Under the pieces are notes generated by a model. The model was not told the DNA's origin. It did not search any database and saw only the letters and a program-made list of their open reading frames with translations. DNA of 64,000 nucleotides from assembly GCA_000153145.1 (NCBI GenBank), contig CH672415.1:2650319-2714318 (forward strand), written 5' to 3'. Below are positions 45,964 to 53,667 of the stretch, piece after piece. The first letter of the stretch is position 1; every line of letters starts with the position of its first letter. A program made the translations under genes and the position numbers. The DNA is from a marine actinobacterium PHSC20C1. GTDB taxonomy: Bacteria > Actinomycetota > Actinomycetes > Actinomycetales > Microbacteriaceae.

Positions 45964-46028
45964 GCAAGCGATATCTGCCTACGTGTGCTTATTCTGTCTA
46001 CTGAAGAACAAGTGGTGGAGGAACAGCC

Positions 46029-47087
46029 ATGAAAGATCGCGCACAACGGGTGGTGGTCATCGCCGCACGTCCCGACGATGAAGCCAAAGTCTTCGGCGCC
46101 ACGATAGCCTCGCTCGCTCAACGGGGGACTGAGCTTATTGTGCTCAGTTGCAGCGATTCCGTCACTCCTAGGAGGAATCCACATCCCGAGGGCGAGGCCG
46201 ATCTCGAGACTGAGGCCGAGCCTGTCGCCAGCGTGGACGAGCGGGTGCGTGAGATTCTCGGCATAACGACGCACCTTGTCTTGCGCCATGACGGCGGGCA
46301 ACAGTTCACTACGCTTTCTGCGCGTGACCTCGCTGCCGACCTTGCAGCAGCAATTACTTCGCTGAAGCCTGATGTTGTCGTAACTTACGCCTCGACTGGA
46401 AGCGGCAGTTACCGTGAAACTGAAGCGCAGCTTGTGCACGAGGCAACCGCCCACGCCACGCAGCTCGCAGGTGTGCCGCTATACACGGCGTCGTCGATTC
46501 GGGTTGACCGCGGGGTTGAAGTGCTTTCGGCTACCGCCATCGCGTGCAAGCGCCGCGCTCTAGAGATTTACCGCAATGAAGTTCCCGTCGGCGAAAGCGC
46601 AACCACCCCCGTCGAATATTTGCGTCGGCTTCGCCGCCGCGAACTAGTAATCGGTGAACGTAGCCGCCTCGAGCGAGTCGTGCTCGCGCTGGTATCGATT
46701 ATCATCGGCGCACTTGTCGGGTTGGTGCTGACTGCCGTTCACCAATCGACGCTCACGATCGCCGGCGTGCGAGTGCCGTGGGGCATCATTGCATCGGTCG
46801 CGTTGACGACGGCGCTGATTCTAGGCTTGCGCCTTATCTACGACTCACGAGTTGCTCCCGGCTTCGCCTCCCTGGGAGTGCTGCTGATGTCGGCACTGCT
46901 CGCAAATACTGCGCCTGGCGGCACCGTGCTCATTCCGGGAAATGTGACCGGCTACATCTGGACGTTTGCCCCCGTGCTGATCGTATTGTTGGTTGTTGGG
47001 TGGCCCCGGGTGAATCGTCAGGCTTCATCGTCGAGCCGCGATAACATTGAGGTGAACTCTCCCGTGAAAGGTTCGGATATCTCTTGA
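46029..47087 (+). CDS. Degenerate PIG-L/LmbE deacetylase domain fused to four membrane helices
   Basis: 352 residues. Residues 1-205 are PIG-L-like, but the AHPDDE motif reads AARPDDE (H to R at 14), and the HPDHVAVH-type motif reads RETEAQLVH near 129-137. Two of three zinc ligands are thus lost (Asp17 remains). Residues ~217-325 hold four membrane helices resembling DUF6113. GGTGGAGG precedes the ATG. In related genomes a mycothiol-type deacetylase (mshB) sits here, upstream of fdxA and dapC. Catalysis is unlikely; a binding or scaffold role is possible. Stop overlaps the fdxA start (TTGA). Confidence 0.8.
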   Translation: MKDRAQRVVVIAARPDDEAKVFGATIASLAQRGTELIVLSCSDSVTPRRNPHPEGEADLETEAEPVASVDERVREILGITTHLVLRHDGGQQFTTLSARDLAADLAAAITSLKPDVVVTYASTGSGSYRETEAQLVHEATAHATQLAGVPLYTASSIRVDRGVEVLSATAIACKRRALEIYRNEVPVGESATTPVEYLRRLRRRELVIGERSRLERVVLALVSIIIGALVGLVLTAVHQSTLTIAGVRVPWGIIASVALTTALILGLRLIYDSRVAPGFASLGVLLMSALLANTAPGGTVLIPGNVTGYIWTFAPVLIVLLVVGWPRVNRQASSSSRDNIEVNSPVKGSDIS

Positions 47088-47419
47088 CGTATGTCATCGC
47101 CCAGCCGTGTGTTGATCTGAAGGATCGCGCCTGCATCGACGAATGTCCCGTTGATTGCATCTACGAGGGTGACCGCATGCTCTACATTCACCCGGATGAG
47201 TGCGTCGATTGCGGTGCCTGTGAGCCAGTGTGTCCCGTAGAAGCCATCTACTACGAAGACGATCTGCCCGATAAGTGGGCGGACTACTACAAAGCGAATG
47301 TTGAGTTCTTCGACCTCCTAGAGGTCAGCTCGCCCGGTGGTGCGGCAAAGGTGGGGGTAATCCACAAGGATCACGCGCTCATCGTTGCGCTTCCCGAGGG
47401 TGGCGGATCCTCAGACTGA
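47084..47419 (+). CDS. fdxA: Seven-iron ferredoxin FdxA
   Basis: 111 residues. N-terminal CVDLKDRACIDECPVDCIY (3Fe-4S/4Fe-4S spacing) and CVDCGACEPVCPVEAIYYED. Cytosolic electron carrier. TTG 47084 overlaps the previous stop (TTGA) and gives the expected N-terminus TYVIAQPC; AAAGG lies upstream. Its stop overlaps dapC by one base (TGATG). Confidence 0.96.
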   Translation: MTYVIAQPCVDLKDRACIDECPVDCIYEGDRMLYIHPDECVDCGACEPVCPVEAIYYEDDLPDKWADYYKANVEFFDLLEVSSPGGAAKVGVIHKDHALIVALPEGGGSSD

Positions 47420-48525
47420 TGGCTCGCACGCCGCTGAATCTGCCTGACTTTCCGTGGGACGCTCTTGTTCCCTACGGCCAGATTGCGCGGACGCATCCCG
47501 ACGGTTTCGTTGATCTGTCAGTGGGTTCTCCCGTAGATCCGACTCCGGAGATAATCCGAGAGACGCTGGCGGCAGCAACAGATTCCCACGCTTATCCCAC
47601 GACGACCGGCACCGTGCAATTGCGCGAAGCGATCGTTGAGTGGTTTGCACGTCGTCGAGGAGTCACGGGCCTCACTATCGACCACGTGTTACCGACGATT
47701 GGCTCAAAAGAGCTCGTGGCATTGCTGCCGATGCTGCTCGGGTTGGGCAAAGGCGATGTGGTTGTGCATCCGTCGGTGGCGTACCCGACGTATGCCATTG
47801 GTGCCGCGCTCGTCGGCGCGACTTCAATCGCTGCTGACGATCCCGCGGAGTGGCCCGAAAACACTGCTCTCGTGTGGCTCAATAGCCCAGGCAACCCCGA
47901 TGGTCGCGTTGCCGATGTTGCTCAGTTGCGAGCCGCAGTCGCCCGTGCGCGGGAGCTCGGGGCGGTCATCGCCTCTGACGAGTGCTACGCCGAACTAAAC
48001 TGGATCGGTCAGGACCCGGCCCCGTCAATTCTCGACGCCGAAGTGATCGGTGACGATCGATCATCCGTTCTCGCGGTGTATTCGCTCAGCAAGCAGTCGA
48101 ACCTTGCCGGTTATCGGGCGGCATTCGTCGCTGGATGCTCGGCTCTCATCTCTGAACTGCTTGCAATTCGCAAGCACGCAGGCCTCATCGCTCCAGGGCC
48201 TGTGCAAGCTGCAATGGTCACGGCGCTGCACGATGACGCCCACGTTGCCGCGCAGCGGGAGTTGTATCGGGCCCGCCGAGCAAAGCTGCTGCCTGCGCTC
48301 GAGCGCGCTGGGTTCACTATCGATGACAGTGTCGCTGGCCTCTATCTTTGGGCAACAAAGAACGAAGACTCGTGGCAGACGGTCGGAGATTTGGCACACT
48401 CGGGCATCCTTGTTGTTCCTGGATCGTTTTATGGGGAAGATCCAGCGCGGCACGTGCGTATTGCCCTCACGGCGAGCGATGACACTATCGCCGATGCGGT
48501 GGCGCGGCTGGAGTTGCTGGCTTAA
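47419..48525 (+). CDS. dapC: Succinyldiaminopimelate transaminase
   Basis: PLP aminotransferase of the succinylase branch of lysine/DAP synthesis. The 368 residues contain FVDLSVGSPVDPTPE, LPTIGSKELVALLP, WLNSPGNPDG and the PLP Lys in VYSLSKQSNLAGYR. Actinobacterial DapC is regularly coupled to fdxA as here. Confidence 0.93.
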   Translation: MARTPLNLPDFPWDALVPYGQIARTHPDGFVDLSVGSPVDPTPEIIRETLAAATDSHAYPTTTGTVQLREAIVEWFARRRGVTGLTIDHVLPTIGSKELVALLPMLLGLGKGDVVVHPSVAYPTYAIGAALVGATSIAADDPAEWPENTALVWLNSPGNPDGRVADVAQLRAAVARARELGAVIASDECYAELNWIGQDPAPSILDAEVIGDDRSSVLAVYSLSKQSNLAGYRAAFVAGCSALISELLAIRKHAGLIAPGPVQAAMVTALHDDAHVAAQRELYRARRAKLLPALERAGFTIDDSVAGLYLWATKNEDSWQTVGDLAHSGILVVPGSFYGEDPARHVRIALTASDDTIADAVARLELLA

Positions 48526-48612
48526 GTGCACTAACCCGGCCAGCCTTTGTCTTTGACCTCTAAAAACGGCTTGGCTTGGTTGGCTGGTGTGACAGTGGTC
48601 ATTCAACCCTTG

Positions 48613-48618
48613 TAGGCT
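48613..48618 (+). promoter_or_regulatory. Leaderless promoter of gltA
   Basis: TAGGCT ends 6 nt before GTG 48625; GTGACA lies 18 bp upstream as a possible -35. Confidence 0.55.
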
Positions 48619-48624
48619 GTAGCG

Positions 48625-49920
48625 GTGAATGATGCCCGTCAAGACCCAGAGATGGCCACCCTCCACTTTCCTGGTGGTGCTGCCGAGTTCCCGATAATTC
48701 GTGGGGTCGATGGTCACAACAGCATCGACATCTCGACCTTCATGAAGCAGACCGGCTACACGGCGCTTGATCAGGGTTTCGTAAACACCGCGTCAACCCG
48801 CAGCGCGATCACCTATATCGACGGTGATCGTGGAATCTTGCGTTACCGCGGCTATGCAATTGAAGATGTCGCCGCCAACTCCACGTATCTAGAGGTAGCC
48901 TGGCTGCTCATTTATGGGGAGCTGCCCAGCGCCTCAGAGCTAGAAGAATTCGACGAGAAGATTCGTCGCCACACTCTCCTCCATGAAGACTTGCGTCGCT
49001 TCTTTGACGCACTTCCCCACAGCGCACACCCGATGTCGGTGCTCTCGAGTGCTGTCTCGGCTCTCTCGACCTACTACGAAGATTCTCACGACGTGCGCGA
49101 CCCTGAGCAGGTCGAACTTTCGACCATCCGCTTGCTGGCTAAGTTGCCGGTAATCGCCGCCTACGCCCACAAGAAGTCGCTGGGTCAAGCGCTGCTCTAT
49201 CCAGACAACTCACTGAGCTTTGTCGATAACTTCTTGAAGCTCAACTTCGGAAACATGGCTGAGGATTACCACGTTAATCCAGTGCTGAGCAAGGCTCTCG
49301 ACCGCCTACTCATCTTGCACGAAGACCACGAGCAGAACGCGTCAACTTCGACTGTGCGGCTCGTTGGCTCAACCCAGTCCAATATCTTTGCGTCGATTTC
49401 GGCCGGGATTAATGCCCTCTACGGACCCCTTCACGGCGGTGCCAATGAGGCCGTACTCAAGATGCTCGGCGAAATTCAGGATTCAGGCGAAGGCGTTCAG
49501 AAGTTTGTTGAACGCGTCAAGCGAAAAGAAGACGGCGTTCGGCTGATGGGCTTCGGCCACCGCGTCTACAAGAGCTTCGATCCCCGGGCTCGGCTGGTGA
49601 AAGAGAGCGCAGATGAGGTACTCGCCGACCTCGGCGTCAGCGACCCGCTGCTCGATATTGCCCGCGAGCTCGAAGAAGTGGCCCTCGCGGATAGCTACTT
49701 CGTTGATCGCAAGCTGTACCCCAATGTCGATTTCTACACGGGTGTTATCTACAAGGCGATGGGATTCCCGCCGCGAATGTTCACCGTGCTCTTCGCCATT
49801 GGCCGACTTCCTGGCTGGATCGCGAACTGGCGTGAAATGAACGAGGACCCCCACACCAAGATCGGCCGCCCGCAGCAGCTTTACACGGGCCCCGAGACGC
49901 GCGCCTGGCCTCAGCGCTAA
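48625..49920 (+). CDS. gltA: Citrate synthase
   Basis: 431 residues, type II (hexameric, NADH-sensitive group) length. Active-site residues: His in GPLHGGANEAV, His in MGFGHRVYKSFDPRA, Asp in NVDFYTG. N-terminal EFPIIRGVDGHNSIDIS. The gene sits between dapC and dapD, a conserved actinobacterial arrangement, and is followed by a strong terminator. Confidence 0.97.
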   Translation: MNDARQDPEMATLHFPGGAAEFPIIRGVDGHNSIDISTFMKQTGYTALDQGFVNTASTRSAITYIDGDRGILRYRGYAIEDVAANSTYLEVAWLLIYGELPSASELEEFDEKIRRHTLLHEDLRRFFDALPHSAHPMSVLSSAVSALSTYYEDSHDVRDPEQVELSTIRLLAKLPVIAAYAHKKSLGQALLYPDNSLSFVDNFLKLNFGNMAEDYHVNPVLSKALDRLLILHEDHEQNASTSTVRLVGSTQSNIFASISAGINALYGPLHGGANEAVLKMLGEIQDSGEGVQKFVERVKRKEDGVRLMGFGHRVYKSFDPRARLVKESADEVLADLGVSDPLLDIARELEEVALADSYFVDRKLYPNVDFYTGVIYKAMGFPPRMFTVLFAIGRLPGWIANWREMNEDPHTKIGRPQQLYTGPETRAWPQR

Positions 49921-49941
49921 CGCGTCGGCAGACTAACGAAG

Positions 49942-49975
49942 AAAGGCCGGCATCCCCGAGGGGATGCCGGCCTTT
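49942..49975. terminator. Bidirectional intrinsic terminator between gltA and dapD
   Basis: AAAGGCCGGCATCCC pairs with GGGATGCCGGCCTTT around a CGAG loop, followed by TTTTC. The A-rich left flank gives a modest U-tract on the other strand, suiting the convergent genes. Confidence 0.88.
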
Positions 49976-49992
49976 TCACATTCAGCGCCCGA

Positions 49993-50934
49993 TTAGGCGT
50001 GCAGCGCGGTATTGAGTTCCACTCCGGTGCCACTGCGCGGAAGTACTTCGACGGCGCCGGTGAGCGAATTGCGGCGGAACAGCAGTCCGCTGACTCCGCT
50101 CAACTCGACGGCCTTGACGGTGCGGGGTGTTGCCGAACCATCAATGATGGTGACCTTGGTGCCGGCGGTGACATACAGTCCAGCTTCAACGACTGAGTCA
50201 TCTCCGATGGCGATTCCTATTCCTGAGTTGGCTCCGAGCAGGGCGCGGGCGCCAATCGAAACGCGTTCGGTGCCGCCACCGCTCAGGGTGCCCATGATGG
50301 ATGCGCCACCGCCAATGTCTGCGCCATCACCGACCACGACGCCCTGAGAAATACGGCCCTCAACCATGGAGCTTCCTAGCGTTCCCGCATTGAAATTGAC
50401 GAATCCCTCGTGCATCACCGTGGTTCCGGGAGAGAGGTAGGCGCCCAGGCGCACCCGCGAAGCATCGGCGATGCGGACTCGTTCTGGCATGACGTAGTCG
50501 AGCATGCGCGGGAACTTGTCGATTCCGGTCACCGCGATTCCCGCACGCTGCAGCGATACACGAAGCTCACGGAAGTCATCGGGGTGAACCGCGCCAGCGT
50601 TCGTCCATACAACAATGGGCAGCGCACCGAAGAGTCCGTCGAGGTTGATGGTGTTTGGCTGCACGAGCAAGTGACTGAGCAGGTGCAATCTCAAGTAGGC
50701 GTCCGCCGTATTCTGCGGGGCGGCATCCAAATCGATCTCGACGGTCACGAATTCTGTACGAACTCTGCGGCGATCATCGGCGCCTAGGTGCTCTTCAAGA
50801 TCGGCAGGCGCGTAGTGCGGGTCAGTGCCTTCAGGGATCGATCCCAGATGCGGGGTAGGGAACCACACGTCAAGTGTTGTTCCGTCGCCGGCGATTGTTG
50901 CGAGTCCGTATCCCCATGCAGTGCGCGAAGTCAT
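49993..50934 (-). CDS. dapD: 2,3,4,5-tetrahydropyridine-2,6-dicarboxylate N-succinyltransferase
   Basis: Commits tetrahydrodipicolinate to the succinylase branch. The 313 residues have the N-terminal [10 protein letters not shown] domain and a left-handed beta-helix (about 165-270: [47 protein letters not shown]). [13 protein letters not shown] follows, typical of the actinobacterial DapD class. Shares a 26-bp divergent promoter with dapE. Confidence 0.94.
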   Translation of the reverse strand: MTSRTAWGYGLATIAGDGTTLDVWFPTPHLGSIPEGTDPHYAPADLEEHLGADDRRRVRTEFVTVEIDLDAAPQNTADAYLRLHLLSHLLVQPNTINLDGLFGALPIVVWTNAGAVHPDDFRELRVSLQRAGIAVTGIDKFPRMLDYVMPERVRIADASRVRLGAYLSPGTTVMHEGFVNFNAGTLGSSMVEGRISQGVVVGDGADIGGGASIMGTLSGGGTERVSIGARALLGANSGIGIAIGDDSVVEAGLYVTAGTKVTIIDGSATPRTVKAVELSGVSGLLFRRNSLTGAVEVLPRSGTGVELNTALHA

Positions 50935-50940
50935 GCATCA

Positions 50941-50954
50941 AGATTACTTACACT
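50941..50954. promoter_or_regulatory. Back-to-back leaderless -10 boxes of dapD and dapE
   Basis: dapD: TAATCT on the minus strand (50941-50946), 6 nt from ATG 50934. dapE: TACACT on the plus strand (50949-50954), 6 nt from ATG 50961. The two hexamers are 2 bp apart, and only 26 bp separate the start codons. Confidence 0.65.
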
Positions 50955-50960
50955 GGGTGC

Positions 50961-52058
50961 ATGCCAGTGACCGATCCTTCCGTTCCCGTGCTCGATCTGG
51001 GCGCCTCGAGCCCCGACCTCACTCGTCAGTTGTGCGATATCGAGTCGGTTTCGGGCAACGAAAGGCAGATTGCTGATGCGATTGAGACGGCCCTGAGCGC
51101 GTTCGATCACCTCGAAGTGGTTCGGGATGCGGATGCCATCGTTGCCCGCACCAGCGGAGGCAAGGCTCAACGAGTGGTCGTTGCCGGTCACATCGACACA
51201 GTTCCCGTGAACGCGAACCTTCCCACGACGACCGAGCATATTGATGGCGAAGAGCACCTTGTCGGTCGCGGCACAGTCGATATGAAGGGTGGGGTCGCTA
51301 TCGCACTCAAGTTGGCGGCAGAGCTTACTGATCCCTCTCTCGATGTCACGTGGATTTTTTATGACCACGAAGAGGTCGCAGCCGAACTCAATGGGCTCGG
51401 TCGTCTGGCTCGCAATCGTCCCGACCTTATGGCCGGCGATTTTGCGATTCTCGGGGAGCCTTCGAACTCGACGGTTGAGGGTGGCTGCAATGGCACCGCC
51501 CGCATCGATATCCACCTCTCCGGCCTGCGAGCCCACTCTGCGCGCTCGTGGATGGGGGAGAACGCGATTCACGCTGCTGCACCTGTGCTCGCGATCTTGG
51601 CAGCGTATGAGCCGGAGCAGCGTGAAGTCGATGGCCTCGTGTACCGCGAAGGACTCAACGCTGTTGGTGTTTCGGGCGGTGTTGCGGGGAACGTTATTCC
51701 TGATCGCGCTACCGTCAGTGTGAACTTCCGTTTTGCCCCCGACCGCAGCACCGAGCAAGCGATCCAACACCTGCGGGAAGTGTTCGTGGGTTTCGACTTT
51801 GACATCACCGACCTTGCTGGCGGAGCGCGCCCAGGTTTGGATGCGCCCATTGCGCAGAATTTTGTCGCTGCGGTCGGCGGCACGCCCGCCCCCAAATATG
51901 GTTGGACCGACGTCGCCCGTTTTTCAGAACTTGGCATCCCCGCGGTGAACTATGGCCCCGGCAACCCGCTACGAGCCCACGCCGATGACGAACGCGTTGC
52001 GACGAGTGAGATTGTGGCGTGTGAACAGGGGCTGAGGGCGTGGCTGACGGCTCGCTAA
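50961..52058 (+). CDS. dapE: Succinyl-diaminopimelate desuccinylase
   Basis: M20 metallopeptidase of 365 residues. Metal ligands and catalytic residues: VVAGHIDTVP, VGRGTVDMKGGVA, YDHEEV, GEPSN and the C-terminal GNPLRAHADDE. Removes succinate to give LL-DAP. ATG 50961 chosen by the leaderless promoter geometry; the open frame upstream lies inside dapD. Overlaps the next gene by 19 bp. Confidence 0.94.
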   Translation: MPVTDPSVPVLDLGASSPDLTRQLCDIESVSGNERQIADAIETALSAFDHLEVVRDADAIVARTSGGKAQRVVVAGHIDTVPVNANLPTTTEHIDGEEHLVGRGTVDMKGGVAIALKLAAELTDPSLDVTWIFYDHEEVAAELNGLGRLARNRPDLMAGDFAILGEPSNSTVEGGCNGTARIDIHLSGLRAHSARSWMGENAIHAAAPVLAILAAYEPEQREVDGLVYREGLNAVGVSGGVAGNVIPDRATVSVNFRFAPDRSTEQAIQHLREVFVGFDFDITDLAGGARPGLDAPIAQNFVAAVGGTPAPKYGWTDVARFSELGIPAVNYGPGNPLRAHADDERVATSEIVACEQGLRAWLTAR

Positions 52059-53269
52059 CCTCTGTCGTGCGCCGCGCAATGGCTGCGGTGCTGGCCCCCG
52101 AGCGTTGGTGGTTGGCGGTTATCGGCATTTTCGCCGCGTCTCGAGTGGTCACGACGTCGATTCTGTTGGCCTACGCATCTGTTCAGCCGCCGAACAGCTG
52201 GACCGGAGCAAATCCCGACTATTTTTCGTTCGCCAAGATTTGGGATGGTCACTGGTATTACATCATCGCGCTCGCGGGGTATCCCAGTGAGTTGCCGTTG
52301 GATGACGCGGGCCACGTAGCTGAAAACGCGTGGGCATTCATGCCCGGCTACCCCGCAGTCGTGCGCGTCGTCATGGAGATAACCCGTCTCGATTTCGCTG
52401 TCGCGGCGGTTATCGTGACGGTCGGTTTTGCCCTAGGGGCCGCGCTACTTTTTTACCGTGTGATGCACTTAGTTCTGCCTGAGCGAACCGCTCTGTTTGC
52501 CGTCACCATCTTTTCTTTCGCACCGCTGTCACCTATTTTGCAGGTTGCCTACGCGGAGTCGATGTACCTGTTCTTGCTGATCCTTGCGCTCTTCTGGCTA
52601 ATGAAACGCCACTATTGGATGCTCATCCCTGTGATTGCAGTGATGTCGCTGACTCGACCGAGCGGCCTTGCCTTCGCGCTCGCGCTCGGCCTGCACGTTG
52701 TGCATCGATGGTGGATTCGTGAGCGGGAAGAGTTTCCTCTTCGAGAGCGTGTCGCGGCAATTTCAGTAACACTCTTCAGTCTCGTGATGGGTTTTGCCTG
52801 GTTGCTGATTACCGCCTTCGCAACGGGATCGATTTCTGCCTACACCGACACTGAGCTCGCCTGGCGAGCGCCCTATATTGGCCACGTTGAACTCATACCC
52901 TTTACGGCATGGTTCCAGGCAGCGGGTTTTTGGCAACTGTGGTGGAACATCCCACAGTGGATGCTGTCAGTCCTTTTGGTGATCGTTGTGGTCGCTTTCT
53001 TCGGCTTCCTTTTTACGCGACCGGCCCGTCGGCTCGGTGTGGATCTTCGGTTGTGGGTAGCGAGTTACGCCCTCTATCTTTTGGCCGTGTTCTTTCCCCA
53101 GTCGAGCACGTTCCGCCTGCTGATGCCGATGTTCCCTCTTGCGGGCGCATTGGCTCTGCCGCGGTCACCGAGCTACCGAGTTCTGCTTCTCATCGCTTGC
53201 ATTGCGGGCCAATGGGCCTGGATCCATATTGCTTGGTGGGTCGACAACTACGACTGGTCACCGCCTTAA
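52040..53269 (+). CDS. PIG-V-like (GT76-type) membrane mannosyltransferase
   Basis: 409 residues, about nine membrane helices. The N-terminal luminal loop carries FAKIWDGHWYYIIALAGYP, matching the W-D-x-x-W-Y motif of PIG-V family mannosyltransferases that use polyprenyl-phosphate-mannose, and AFMPGYPAVVR. It is probably involved in cell-surface glycolipid or protein mannosylation. GTG 52040 overlaps dapE by 19 bp and has GAGGGC upstream; GTG 52067 is an alternative. Confidence 0.85.
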   Translation: MADGSLTSVVRRAMAAVLAPERWWLAVIGIFAASRVVTTSILLAYASVQPPNSWTGANPDYFSFAKIWDGHWYYIIALAGYPSELPLDDAGHVAENAWAFMPGYPAVVRVVMEITRLDFAVAAVIVTVGFALGAALLFYRVMHLVLPERTALFAVTIFSFAPLSPILQVAYAESMYLFLLILALFWLMKRHYWMLIPVIAVMSLTRPSGLAFALALGLHVVHRWWIREREEFPLRERVAAISVTLFSLVMGFAWLLITAFATGSISAYTDTELAWRAPYIGHVELIPFTAWFQAAGFWQLWWNIPQWMLSVLLVIVVVAFFGFLFTRPARRLGVDLRLWVASYALYLLAVFFPQSSTFRLLMPMFPLAGALALPRSPSYRVLLLIACIAGQWAWIHIAWWVDNYDWSPP

Positions 53270-53362
53270 ACTGACGAGTTCTCCAGAAATGATTCCACAG
53301 GGTTTCAGTATCAGCGGTTTTTGCGGGATAATGGAAGCAGTACCGATGAAAGGGGACTATCT

Positions 53363-53536
53363 ATGGCAGCCATGAAGCCGAGGACCGGTGACGGGCCGAT
53401 GGAGGCTGTCAAAGAGGGTCGACTCATTATTGTTCGAGTGCCTCTCGAAGGCGGCGGTCGTCTCGTTGTTTCTGTAAACGACGATGAAGCTAAAGAACTG
53501 CACGACGCGCTTGCGGGTGTTGTCGCTTCCGTCTAG
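53363..53536 (+). CDS. DUF3117 small protein
   Basis: 57 residues: MAAMKPRTGDGPMEAVKEG followed by LIIVRVPLEGGGRLVVSV. It is a highly conserved actinobacterial small protein of unknown function. ATG 53363 has GAAAGGGG 8 nt upstream; GATAAT (53327-53332) could be its -10. A strong hairpin follows. Confidence 0.93.
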   Translation: MAAMKPRTGDGPMEAVKEGRLIIVRVPLEGGGRLVVSVNDDEAKELHDALAGVVASV

Positions 53537-53605
53537 GACGACTCCACTCAGCGTTGCTGAACTCGCGACCAGTCCGCGAATTCGCTCGCAGCATCAAGTT
53601 TCAGT

Positions 53606-53636
53606 GAAAGCGCCAACCGATCCGGTTGGCGCTTTC
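53606..53636. terminator. Hairpin terminator after DUF3117 gene
   Basis: GAAAGCGCCAACCG and CGGTTGGCGCTTTC form a perfect 14-bp stem with a 3-nt loop. Lies between convergent genes. Confidence 0.82.
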
Positions 53637-53667
53637 GCCGTTTCTTGGTATCGACTGTCGAATTGAT

